From Boswellia sacra (taxonomy: Eukaryota > Streptophyta > Magnoliopsida > Sapindales > Burseraceae): DNA of 64,000 bases. The stretch spans positions 496,001-560,000 of the forward strand of contig SNVD02012263.1 in the NCBI GenBank assembly GCA_013180625.2, written 5' to 3'. Made by a program: the position numbers and the translations under genes. The notes under the pieces were generated by a model. The model worked only from the letters and a program-made list of their open reading frames with translations. It searched no databases and was not told the DNA's origin. Within the stretch, counting starts at the first letter, position 1; every line of letters starts with the position of its first letter. Of the stretch, positions 46,511-58,431 are shown in pieces.

Positions 46511-47615
46511 CTGTCCTTTTTCGAGCATTGACTATTGAGATAAACTATTCCTCCAAGCGCAATCGATTAGAGTTACGTTGCAGTTATATATAAGTTTTAT
46601 TGGAATACGTTAAAATCGTAAATATATATCTAAAAATTATAAATAAATAAAAAATTTATATTTATTATATTTATATATTTTTTATTTATGATTTTTTATA
46701 TATAATTTTTATATAAAATATATAATCGATATATAAATACAGTAATGTATCGCAACAAAATCATTAAGAATAAGACTTAGAGCAGACCAGCTATAAATAT
46801 TTTATTTTAAACTCGTCCTTAGTTATAGCGGGAGTGGCTCCGGCGGTTAGAAATTTCAGTAGATTTGTCATTTATTGGTTAAGGGAATTAATTAATAAAC
46901 TATTTGAATAACATTCTAACGAGCATATTTTTTTTGTTTCATACTCTTTTTTTTTTTTTTAATAACTAATTAAAGCCTTTGGATCCATCAATCAAGGATC
47001 CGCTTAGCTAACGTTTGAATAGGTAATACAGTTCGACGAATACCTTGAGAGATTCTTTAAAAATAAGAATTAACAATGGTTCAAGGGACTTCTCATTTTT
47101 TCAATTCTACATTTTAAAAGGGTAAAATATCAGTCGGACTCCTTTATTTGCTGCCTTTTTCACTTTTGTGGAATAAAATATTTATCGGATTTATGCAATA
47201 AAATAAGCATTTTATATTATTAAAATGCTAATTTCTTATTTTCACTCAGTCTCTACTCTAAAATCTCCCTAATTAGAATGTGTACTTTAAATATTAAGTT
47301 TTTTAATCCACTAATTAGATTTTTTTTTAAATCTCCCGTTTTATGTTTAACAAATTTTTTAAAAACCTTTTTAGCTTACCTTAAAAAAAAATTTTCGTTA
47401 TGCCCTTGCCTCATATGTTGGGCATTTAAGCATTTGATATTTTTTATCATGATGTTTATTAATTATTATTCCTTCTATTGTTGTTTGTACAAATTCTTTT
47501 CTCCACAGGGAGTAAGAATTAATTAATTATAATTTTTTATTATTGTTTGGAAAATTTTTGTTCTCTTAGAAGAAGAGTAAAATTGGATTTCAGTTTGTAT
47601 TTTTGGATATGATGA
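46511..47615. other. intergenic DNA, no gene seen
   Basis: AT-rich sequence. A stretch near 46620-46740 is self-complementary A/T (ATTTATAATTTT-like words on both strands). No coding signature. Confidence 0.45.
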
Positions 47616-47623
47616 ATTTTAAG

Positions 47624-48281
47624 TAGGGATGGCAAAAAGCTGTATGCGTATGAGAACTGCAAGACTCTAACCCTTTTAAGATAGGATGAAGGGTATAAAT
47701 TTATGGGTGGAGCGGGGATGGGGATGGTACACCCAAACACACCCTGCCCCATATCTCCAAAAGATACTAAATATTAAAAATAGAAAATAATAAATTTTTT
47801 GTTATATACTTTTTAAGTAATATTAATGGAGTTAAAAATATAGAAATATATTTTAACGATGATAAATTATTAAGAAAACATTTTGATTATTAGATATTCT
47901 ACTTACTTTCTATTTAGTTTTGAGTTATACTTTTTTTCTAGTATTTAGTATTTATATTATTTTGGCTTACATTGATAATATTACGTGATTATCAATCAAA
48001 ATATATTAATTATTTTTGCATGGTAATAGTTGTTACAAGAAAAAATGAGTTTAATAACATCAAACTAGAAAAAAAATAATTGAAGCTTTTTCAGGTGGAT
48101 CGATGATAGAGATTTTTTTTATAATTTGAAGAATTCTTATACCCGTCTCGAATTTTTATATTGAATAATAGGGTGGGGATAAGGATGCCTTTTTTTAATT
48201 GGGATGGAGATGCCTTTCTTGATAGGGCATGGGGATGGGGACGATGATCCCCGCCCCAACCTGCCCCGTTGCCTATCCCGA
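47624..48281. mobile_element. hAT-type non-autonomous element, 658 bp
   Basis: The left end reads TAGGGATGGCAA. The right end read in reverse is TCGGGATAGGCAA, an imperfect terminal inverted repeat. The flanks ATTTTAAG (47616-47623) and ATTCTAAG (48282-48289) are an 8-bp target duplication with one mismatch. GGGGATGGGGATGG-type sequence inside the left end and CCCCGCCCCAACC inside the right end are typical of this plant family. There is no transposase. Confidence 0.78.
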
Positions 48282-48289
48282 ATTCTAAG

Positions 48290-51075
48290 TTCAATAAAAT
48301 TCATTTATCAAGATAGATCCAATTTTTTTTTTTTTATTTGTTCATTTTGTCGATAGAAGATATATTATGAAAGAAAAGCAAATGCAATGATTGCTTTAGA
48401 CATGCCAAGGCTTCAAAGCTGGAGTTTGCATACGTGAAGGGCAATTGCATAATTTCAACAATGCCCAAAAGATTTGGGGTCTGGCTAATGAAGTTAAAAA
48501 TATACTTTAAAAATAAAAGAGAAAAAAAATCTTTTTCCAGTCTCTTTGTTTTTCTCTCCCTTTTTTTTTTTTTTAATTTCTATTCTTCCTTCTTCTTTCA
48601 TTTCTTCTCTCTTATTTCTTCATGTTTCTTCCTCTTCTCCTATCTTTCTCCACTTTCTCTTTACCTTCGTCTCTTCTCTTTCTGTCTTTTTACCTCCCTT
48701 ACGTTGTCGCAACATAATAAAACAATCCTTGTCTCCCCTTCTCTTCATTGAACATTGGATATTTTCTATTTCAATCCACAAACCCTTCAACTCTTTTTCC
48801 TATTACTCAGTCTCTTTTGATTCTTATACTTCATTCTTGTTGCTGATTCACACTAGAAAAACCACTGTTGAAGCCGAACACAAGGACTACAAATCCTTGT
48901 ACTAGTCTTAACATAGAGTCCAATAACATTTTCTTTCTCAAATTTTTTTTTAAATTATTACATTAGCTTTTATATATTTCTTATTGAAAAAAGCTTGGGT
49001 TAGCATAGTTGTGGGATGGTTGAGAAGACTAGGGAGAAAAATTGGTTGGATTGGTGAGATGATTTATAGTTTAGAGTATATATAGAGGATAATGAAAAAT
49101 CTAAAAATGGTGTGGGTTAATGATCTCTTGTCTTTTTGCTTTCTATTTTGATTTATGAGCAAGGTTAATAGGACTTAAATTTTTAATTTAAATTTAGACA
49201 TTAACAATCTATCATTCATCTTAATAATCTAACGGTTTATAAAGACCTAAAAATTAAAATACTACACATTACTTTCACTAAGTTATTTCCAAAAATTAAG
49301 AAAACAAATATTTATCTTCTCCGTAAATGAATCTTGAACTGTTCTAACACTTCAAAGTCTTAAAAATAAAAATAAAAAATTGCAAAAGAAACACGAAAAT
49401 AAGTCCAAGAAAAATCTGTTAGGCATGTTTTTTTTTTTTATTTCTTTTCCACAATAGTGGAAGAGAGAGAAAGGGAAGAAGAGGGTTAAAGGAACTGTTT
49501 CGGTGTTGTTAGTATTGGCTTTTGATTAATAGATCTAAAAGGAGTTTGGGGCTTGTGAGTGGTTTATCACGATCATGTTAAGACAAAAACCTTTTTTTTT
49601 TTTTTCATAAACTTCTTAGATTTTTGCCTAGACGCGTGTTGGATCCTTTTCTGCTCCTCAGTTAATCCCTTTCAAATTTTTAAAATAAGAAATATGAATT
49701 AGAAAAATTTTTGCTTCTAGAGTTTTCTTGGCTAAAAGAAGATGGAAGAACTAAATAAAATAATTGAGTGAAAATGATTTGTAAAATTTTAACTTTTAAG
49801 TCTTTATAAATTGTTAGATTATTTTAGATGAATGGTAGATATCTCATGTCTAAATTTAAGTTAAAAATTTCAGGTTCATTTGCCTGACCCCTTGATTTAT
49901 ATTGATTCATAATTAAATGTATTTTTGTTCAACACATATTAGATAAGCTTGTAGCTTCAATGGCAAGCAGCATGTCTTTATAAAAACTATTAGCTCTTGG
50001 GTTTGATCCCTTTCATAAAAATTTTCTAAATTTTAAAATATTTAAAGGTAAATATGATATTTTAATAAAAAAATATAGGGTATAAATGACTTTTTAACAT
50101 TACCAGCTAACTTTAACAAAAAATCACTAACCTTTGAGTATAGTGAATATTTTTGAAAAGGTTAAGGGCCACTAATTTTTCCCTAACGGCAGTGGGATAT
50201 GATTATCCATTTAAGAATTAGTGGGGAAATCAATTCAAAGGTTAGAAAGTTGATAGTCAATAACGACGACTGTGAATTTGGGATCGTCGTGCGCATAGAT
50301 GGTACGCTCCTGCCGTCATGGCATATGCATGCTTACTTATAGTCAGGTGATAGTAAATATTATTGTTAATTTTACAACGGAAAAATTTACAAGTGTTTCA
50401 ATGTAAAAAAAAAAAGATTAAAAAAAAACTCTCCCTTATTACCAATTTATCATTGTTAATCCATATTTTAAAAAATAAATAATACTATTTTTATAAACTG
50501 ATATATCATGATTTGATTGAATTTTAAATTTTAATTACATTAATTAATATAAATGACGTGATAACTATTCAATAATATCATGTAAGTTTACATAAATAAA
50601 TTTGGATAGATAATTTGTAAGAATAGTTATCAATCTTTAAAGATACTGTCCTAATAAAATAAATGAGTCCTTAAATGAATGATCTAAAGCTCAAATTAGT
50701 TTTTGAATTTTTTTTTGAAGAGTATAATATAATTGTATCTACTATGTAATTTATTAATTTATTATATCTTTTGTTAACTTATTAACGACAAATTTAATAA
50801 ATAGGTTACCATATCTTCAATAATTTTGAAATCTTACTAGAATATTAGAATAGGGATTTGTTTGAAATTATGCTATCAATTGGTATTGATAATATTCCAT
50901 TCTTCATTGGGCAGGAGGATCAAAGAGTTCAAATTAAAAAAAAAAATGCTGAGTTGAAACCATATTTGTATGTCAATTCACCTTATTATAGTTTGTACTT
51001 TGGAGTGAAAAACTAACTGAGCTGAAAACCAGCCCTTGAAGATGGAAATGAAATTGCTTCAGGCAGAAATGAATT
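48290..51075. other. intergenic DNA, no gene seen
   Basis: Low-complexity pyrimidine-rich sequence at 48540-48700 is followed by AT-rich DNA. Phrases near 49950-50200 (TTGGGTTTGATCCC, GGTTAAGGGCCACTAATT) look like transposon ends, but no pair was found. Confidence 0.45.
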
Positions 51076-51080
51076 AAAAT
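51076..51080. repeat. target-site duplication AAAAT, left of the LTR retrotransposon
   Basis: AAAAT directly precedes the 5' LTR and recurs directly after the 3' LTR at 60910-60914. A 5-bp duplication is the rule for LTR retrotransposon integrase. Confidence 0.9.
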
Positions 51081-53560
51081 TGTAAAGCCCATTTATTATT
51101 ATTTTTTTTAACTTAAGCCCAGCCCATTATTTTAACCCAGTCCATAAATTCAATTATTTTCTTTACATTTATATTAAGCATTTATTTGGATTTAATTAGA
51201 AAAGAAAAGAGAAAATCTAGAAGGGAAGACAGAGGGGAAAACGTGAGATAGAGGGAGAGGAAAGCAAGAGAAGATTTTGATTTTTTCTAAGGAATTTGAA
51301 GATTTTAAGGTAATTTCTTCATCTCTTAGTTTAATTAAATTATATAATTTCAATCTTATCTCTAGATCAATATTAGGAGGAGGTGGTTTGATATTTGGAG
51401 ATGTAATAGAGAGAGAAAATAGAGAGAGAAATGAGATTTTTATACTTATTTTGGCTTCAATTTCTTGTATTTTGAAGGAATTGAAGTTTTGATGATAATT
51501 ATGAAAAAATTAGGGTTCTGTGAACAGTATAGATTTCGAAAATTATAGCAGTCTGTTGGATTTGAATCTGATTCTGAAATTTTTATATGTTAAAATAGAC
51601 ATCCTAAGGATTTGTTTAAAATTGGATTCACTGAAAAATGTGGAGTATGCAATTTATTATGAATTTTCGAAGTTTACTGTTCACCACTGGAAATTCAGTT
51701 TTTCTGCAGAAAATCAGTTTTGGGCAAGTTAATTGAGTTATCTAGACGTCTTCAAAAATTATGAAATTTGGGATATGAGTTTGTATATATGTGTAGTTTA
51801 AAACTGGAGAGTTTTGTGAATTTATGAATTTAGCACAAATTATCATGTATTTTGGAATAGGGAGAGGTCAGTTCTGGAAATGAATTTACAGAATTTGTGT
51901 ATCTGAAAAAAATGAAGGATTTGAGGTATCTAATGAGCATATAATACTATGAAATTTTATATGATATTAGACATGTATGTGTAGAAGATGTTTATAAAAT
52001 ATTAGACCATTTGGATGAGTAAATTAATTATTAAAAATCGAAGAACCAGAATTACTCTGTTTACGAAGTGTGGAAATGGAGTTAATTAGGAGAATTAGTA
52101 TGTTATTGGTAAGACTGGGGCTTTGTGCTATTAAAGAATTTTATTTGGCTTTTTCCTTAGGTGAGACTGCGGTTCCTAATACATACCAGGATTCGAACGC
52201 GGAAGGGGTTGCCACGCAAGTTAATCCACGAGAATAGTGAGTGGAAAAAATACTATTTTTACCAACAATTGAACTATAAATTATAAATTTCTATTTATTT
52301 ATAATTGTTAGCAAAACTTTATTATGTTAGTAAATAGATATTCCTTTATTCTAGTATGAAGCATATTTTATAGTTTATCAAATTTTGTCTATGCAGTATC
52401 GGAAATGATTGTTTAATGTTTTAGAGATTTAAAAGTAAAGAATTGAATTTTTATGTTTTACTAAGATAGTACCCAATTTATTCAGATAGTAAAATTATAG
52501 AGGTCTTTGGGACCCATTCAGGCACACATAGAGGCTTTGGGCCGTGTGATCTGGATGTTTAGCCCTTTGGGGGCAGCTCTGCGCATGCGTAGGATCAGTA
52601 TAGTGATATCTTGGCCTGAGCGATCCTAGCCCCGCCAGGTCATGATCAGTCAGATTAGTTTGGGTACTTGATTAGTGAAACTGTAATGACTTAGAAATTT
52701 AAATTAAGAAATGAGTTTTATGAGATTTAGAAACTTAATATATTTATCATGTTGAATGTTGAATGCAAGTAGAAATGCTTTAGAAGATTTTTATATTCAA
52801 ATTTAGATTTTGTGAAAAGCATAGAAATTATTGAAAGAATTGCTTCCTCGTTTTTGTATCTTTTCTAAGTAGTTTTCTTATTAATGTTAGTAAAGCATAA
52901 TTTTTAATTAATTTATTATTGTTATATAGTATTTTATTTTATGCAAATTTTTATCTATTTTAATGACTCTATCCCACTCACTGAGGTTATACTCACCCTA
53001 TTTTCTTTTCTTTAAAAACCCCTTTTTCCCCAGGAGATTGCAGTGTTCAGTCGGAACGCCAGTAGCTGCTTGAGGTTGGCCATTTGATGATGTTTTGAGA
53101 GCTTTCTTTTTTATATCTTATTGTATTATCGTAGATGGTTTTCTTGCATATGTAAATATTTGATATCGTATATGTATCAAAGATTTGTTTTAGTTTCTTT
53201 TAGACATTTTTGTTTATTCAATCATGTTTGAGTTTTTAAACTTATATTAAAATTTTAGTTGTAAACTTTTTGAATCGAAATTAATCATATTTGAGGCCGG
53301 AGGCCATATTTTCTTCTAAAGACTGTTTTGGAGATACAATAATTTTAACAGATGGACTTAAGGTCCTGAAAAGGAAGTTAGTGATTATATACATAATTTT
53401 GGAAGTGTTGAATTTTGTTATACTTGGCAGGGGGATTAGTCTAAAATACAAGGGAAACTCTGTCAAATTTTTCGTAAATTAGCATATTTTAAAAAGTTAA
53501 ATTTTCTTAGTACAGTTTTAGACACGATTCGCCCGTGTTAGTTAGGGGCGGGTCGTGTCA
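51081..53560 (+). repeat. 5' LTR of the gypsy element
   Basis: 2480 bp, from TGTAAAGCCC to GGGTCGTGTCA. It matches the 3' LTR with about 12 substitutions and 4 single-base indels counted by eye (roughly 0.5%). No protein is encoded. Short open frames inside it recur identically in the other LTR and are not genes. Confidence 0.95.
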
Positions 53561-53563
53561 ACT

Positions 53564-53575
53564 TGGTATCAGAGC
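53564..53575 (+). other. primer-binding site for initiator methionine tRNA
   Basis: TGGTATCAGAGC begins three bases after the 5' LTR. It is the standard complement of the 3' end of plant initiator tRNA-Met used to prime minus-strand synthesis. Confidence 0.92.
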
Positions 53576-53668
53576 ATGGTTTTTTTAAGATTTTGTTAAC
53601 TCTCTCGTGTTTGCATATACATGGTTTTGTAATGATAAAAAGAGGCGTTATATTTTGTAGGCATCATC

Positions 53669-54938
53669 ATGAGCCAACATACAGGCAGACCTCGCACTAG
53701 AGGTAGAGGCGGACTGAACCAAACTGCAAATTCTCCACCACCATCACATGAAGGTGAGGGGGAAAATGAACATAACCGTGAAGAGGAAGAACAGTCAAAT
53801 GCGAGAGGGAATGAGAATAGGAACCGCCGTGATCCTCCTATCATTATACACTCAGTAGATGCACTAGCCCAGCTTGTTGCTACTGTTACTCAAAACCAAG
53901 GGCGTGTTAGGGAAGAGAATACTATTGAGCGGGTTAGGATGTTAGGTGGTCAAAGCTTTGATGGTAATGTTGATCCTCCTGGTGCAGAGGCTTGGTTAAA
54001 CAAGTTAGAGCGTATCTTTGGAGTTATGGGGTGTATTGATGAGCAGAAGTTACTTTTTTTCTACATTTTTATTGGAGGGTGGAGCATACCACTGGTGGGA
54101 GTTAGTTCAGCGTCGTTATTTGTCACATGAAGTTATTACCTGGGTTATGTTCAAAAAGGAGTTCTTTGATCACTACTTTCCTAATGTGTATAAAGATATC
54201 AAGCGTAGTGAGTTTTTGAGGCTGGTTCAAGGGTCCAGATCAGTGAAGGAATATGAGAAGAAATTTTTAGAGCTCTCCAGATTTGCTCCTTCTATTGTGG
54301 TTGATGAGGAGGAAAGGTGTAAAAAGTTTGAAGAAGGATTACGTAGAGAAATCAGAGTTGTACTTGCTGCCAACAATTATGGTGACTTTGGTAAGTTAGT
54401 CCAAGCTGCTATGAAAGTTGAGAGAAATTTGGGGGATGCTAACCGAGCTGATTCAAGTCATAAACGACAGCAGAGTTGGCCAATTGATAGTAGTAGCTAC
54501 CGACCAAGTAAGAGAGGGGACAGTTATTCAGCTTATTCTGATAGTTATAAGAGTACTCAGAGACAGGGTCCACCAGAGGGGCAAAAACAAAGTTCTAGAC
54601 AGGGAGCTATGCAACAATCTGTGGGAAGTAATTATAGAGATCAACGGATTAGTAGAAAGGGGAGCAGATAACATGATGATCAATCCAGAATGACTCCATT
54701 CCCATTATGTGAGACTTGTGGCAAGCTTCATGAGGGAGAGTGTCGGTTTGGTAAACCTGGTTGTTATCATTGTGGTCAGAAAGGACATATCAAGAAATTT
54801 TGTCCTACTTTAACTCAAGATAGCAGTTTTGTTCAGAAAGATAGAGGACCAGGAAGGCTTCAAATCGGGATATCTACTTCTTCAGCTAGAAACCAAACGA
54901 ATACCTCAAGAAATAGTAATAATCAACAGGGTAGTTAG
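53669..54938 (+). pseudogene. gypsy gag, broken
   Basis: The ATG at 53669 follows the primer site. The N-terminus is Arg/Gly and Glu-rich. A retrotransposon Gag core follows, with GGAYHWWELVQRRY-type and FKKEFFDHYFP-type blocks, then a nucleocapsid CCHC knuckle CYHCGQKGHIKKFC at 54762-54803. A frameshift in the T-run near 54047-54057 separates the first part from the Gag core. In-frame stops follow at 54669-54671 (TAA) and 54936-54938 (TAG). The intact family protein forms the virus-like particle. Confidence 0.88.
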
Positions 54939-57900
54939 CCAGTTCGACAGGCACGGGTTTTTGCCATGACTCAGCAGCAGGCACAGGCTACACAAGAGGT
55001 GGTTACTGGTACGTTGACTATATTTGGTCGTGAGGCCCACATTTTGATTGATCCTGGATCCACCCATTCCTTTGTTTCATGTATGTTTGCTATGTATGCT
55101 GATAGAGATTTGAAACCATTGGAGTGTACTTTAGCAGTAGCCACACCTATTGAGGATTCCATCTTGGTAGGAAATGTTCTTAAGGATTGCGTTGTGAAGG
55201 TAGGGAATCATGATCTATTAGCAAACTTAATTCCTTTAGATATCCGAGACTTCGATGTGATATTGGGAATGGATTGGCTTGCAACTCACCATGCATCTGT
55301 AGATTGCTTCAAGAAGGAGGTGGTGTTTAGAAAACCTGAAACACCTGAATTTATTTTCTATGGAGATCGACGAATCCTCTCTACTTGCATAATATCTGCC
55401 CTTGAAGCTAAATGATTATTTGAAAAGGGATGTTCAGCCTACCTAGCTCATGTGATTGACACTTCAATGGGTGAAGCAAAGATAGAAGATATTCCTATTG
55501 TACAAGATTTCCCAGATGTGTTCCCAGAAGAATTGCCCGGCTTACCACCAGATAGGGAGGTTGAATTCACAATCGACCTAGCTCCAGGCACAACTCCTAT
55601 TTCCATGGCACCATACAGAATGGCTCCAGCAGAGTTAAAAGAGTTGAAAGTTCAATTACAAGAGTTGGTTGATAAGGGGTTTATTAGACCTAGTGTTTCA
55701 CCATGGGGAGCACCGGTCTTGTTTGTTAAAAAGAAGGATGAACAATGCGGTTATGCATAGACTACCGACAGTTGAACAAGGTGACAATCCGTAACAAGTA
55801 TCCTCTTCCTCGTATTGATGATTTGTTTGATCAGTTGCAAGGTGCAAGGGTTTTCTCCAAGATAGATTTGCGCTCAGGTTACCATCAACTCAAGATTAGA
55901 GAGGCCGATGTACCTAAGACTGCTTTCAGAACTCGTTATGGGCACTATGAATTTCTTGTAATGCCGTTTGGGTTGACTAATGCTCCAGCAGCTTTTATGG
56001 ACCTCATGAATCGAGTATTTCATCCTTATTTGGATCGCTTTGTTATCGTGTTTATTGATGACATATTGGTGTATTCGCGAGACAAGGAGGAGCATACAAA
56101 GCATTTGAAAATAGTTTTGCAGACCTTGAGGGAGAAACAACTTTATGCCAAATTCAGCAAGTGCCAGTTTTGGTTGGACAAAGTTGTGTTTTTAGGACAT
56201 GTGATATCAGCTGAAGGGGTGTATGTAGATCCCCAGAAGATAGAAGCTATTATTAAATGGGAGAGACCCACTAATGTAACAGAAGTCAGAAGTTTTCTTG
56301 GCTTGGCAGGTTATTATAGCAGATTTATTGAGAATTTTTCGAGAATTGTTGTTCCATTAACACGGTTGACTCGTAAGGAGGTGAAGTTTGAGTGGACTGA
56401 TGCTTGTGAGCAGTGTTTTCAAGAGCTCAAAACACGATTAACTTCTGCACCCATACTTACTCTTCCATCCGGTAACGAGGGGTTCGTGATTTATAGTGAC
56501 GCCTCTAGACAGGGGTTAGGTTGTGTTTTGATGCAACACGGGAAGGTGATAGCTTATGCTTCAAGACAACTAAAGAAGCATGAACAAAATTATCCCACCC
56601 ATGACTTAGAATTGGCAGCAATTGTATTTGCACTCAAGACTTGGCGACATTACTTGTATGGGGCAACATGTCAAATTTATACAGAACACAAGAGCCTCAA
56701 GTATTTATTCACTCAAAAAGAATTGAATCTTAGGCAGAGAAGATGGATTGAGCTTATCAAGGATTATGACTGCACAATTGACTATCACCCAGGTAAAGCA
56801 AATATAGTAGCAGATGCACTCAGCCGAAAGTCCTCGAGCTCTATAGCCTATTTGAGGGTGACATATCTACCTTTATTGATTGAATTGAGGTCTTTGGGAA
56901 TTGAGTTAACAATTAATGACTCAAGTGTGCTACTAGCCAATTTCCATGTTAGACCTACTTTAATTAATAAAGTTAGAGATGCACAAATACAAGATCCTCA
57001 GTTAATGAAACTGATAGAAGAGGTGAAGAAAGGCTTACGATCAGACTTTGCGGTTAGAGATGATGGAGCCTTAGTTATGGGAAATAGACTTTGTGTGCCC
57101 AACTTTGAAGAATTAAAGAAAGAGATTATGGAAGAAGCTCACTTTCCAGCCTATGTAATGCATCCAGGAAGTACTAAGATGTATCGTAATTTGAGAGAAC
57201 ATTATTGGTGGCAAGGTATGAAGCGAGAAATTGCAGAATTTGTGTCTCGGTGTTTAGTTTGCCAACAAATCAAAGCTGAGCACCAGAAACCTGCGGGACT
57301 CTCTCAACCACTTCCTATTCCTGAATGGAAATGGGAACACATTACCATGGATTTTGTGGTAGGACTTCCACGTACTATGGTTGCTCATGATGGTATTTGG
57401 GTAGTGGTAGATCGTCTTACAAAATCTGCACACTTTTTACCTGTCAAAGCTACTTATTCATTGAATAGGCTAGCTAGTATTTATGTAGCAGAGATAGTCC
57501 GTCTTCATGGTGCACCTGTTTCAATAATATCAGATAGAGATCCACGTTTCACTTCCAGATTTTAGCCTAGCTTGCAAAAAGCTTTAGGCACAAAATTGAA
57601 TTTCAGCACAGCTTTTCACCCACAAACAGATGGTCAATCTGAGCGTACCATTCAAACTCTTGAAGACATGCTTCGAGCTTGTGTATTAGAGTTTAAAGGC
57701 AATTGGGATATTTATTTGCCTTTAATGGAATTTGCTTATAATAATAGTTACCAATCCAGTATTGAAATGGCACCTTATGAGGCTCTATATGGGAGGAAAT
57801 GTAGAACACCAATATGTTGGGATGAAGTGGGTGAGAAGAGACTATTGGGACCAGAACTGGTACAGGATACAAATGAAAAGATAGTTATTATTAGAAACAA

Positions 57901-58393
57901 GATGAAGGCAGCACAAGATCGACAAAAGAGTTATGCTGATAAACGCAAAAGAGATCTAGAGTTTCAGGTAGGAGATAAAGTATTTTTGAAGATATCTCCT
58001 TGGAAAGGTGTGCTTCGTTTTGGTAAACGTAGGAAACTAAGTCCACGTTACATTGGGCCTTACGAGATTATAGAGCGTGTGGGCACAGTTGCTTACCGTT
58101 TATCTTTGCCTCCAGAGTTGTCGAAAATACATAATGTGTTTCATGTCTCTATGCTCCGCAAGTACGTGTATGATCCAAGCCATATCCTTCAACAGCAGCC
58201 AATTCAATTAAAAGAAGACTTGACTTTTGAAGAAGAACCATTAGAGATCATAGAATGGAAACAGCAAGTACTTCGTGCCAAGACTATTCCATTGGTTAAG
58301 GTATGGTGGCGAAATCACTCGAAAGAAGAAGCTACGTGGGAGCGAGAAGACGTTATGCGAGCTCAATACCCACATCTCTTTCTCTCAGGTTAG
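54939..58393 (+). pseudogene. gypsy pol (PR-RT-RH-IN), broken
   Basis: In order: the aspartic protease active site in LIDPGSTHSF (Asp at 55050-55052); an in-frame TGA at 55413-55415; the start of the reverse transcriptase ([22 protein letters not shown]); a single-base frameshift near 55739; the RT core with CIDYRQLNK and the catalytic FIDD at 56051-56062; RNase H (YSDAS, then [18 protein letters not shown]) at about 56480-56830; the integrase zinc finger ([17 protein letters not shown]) and the first catalytic Asp in TMDFVVGL at about 57340; an in-frame TAG at 57563-57565 in the integrase core; then TDGQSERT with the catalytic Glu; and a C-terminal domain ending in a chromodomain-like WWRNHS..ATWE block. 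The stop is at 58391-58393. Catalytic residues remain, but the reading frame is not continuous. Confidence 0.9.
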
Positions 58394-58418
58394 TAATTTC
58401 GAGGACGAAATTTTTTTT

Positions 58419-58431
58419 AGGGGGGTAGTAT
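58419..58431 (+). other. polypurine tract before the 3' LTR
   Basis: AGGGGGGTAGTAT lies directly upstream of the 3' LTR start and after GAGGACGAAATTTTTTTT. It is the expected plus-strand priming site. Confidence 0.88.

Noticed and set aside
48434..48905. Overlapping Ser/Phe/Leu-rich open frames
   Set aside because: They arise from a CT-rich low-complexity tract and differ only by frame. There is no conserved motif.
53281..53482. Short open frames on both strands within the LTR, repeated at 60630-60831
   Set aside because: They are identical in the two LTRs and overlap each other. LTRs of this clade do not encode proteins.
55040..55080. Protease active site DPGS instead of DTG/DSG, considered as an inactivating change
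   Set aside because: A DPG-type motif is, to my knowledge, common in plant Ty3/gypsy proteases, so it is not by itself a defect.
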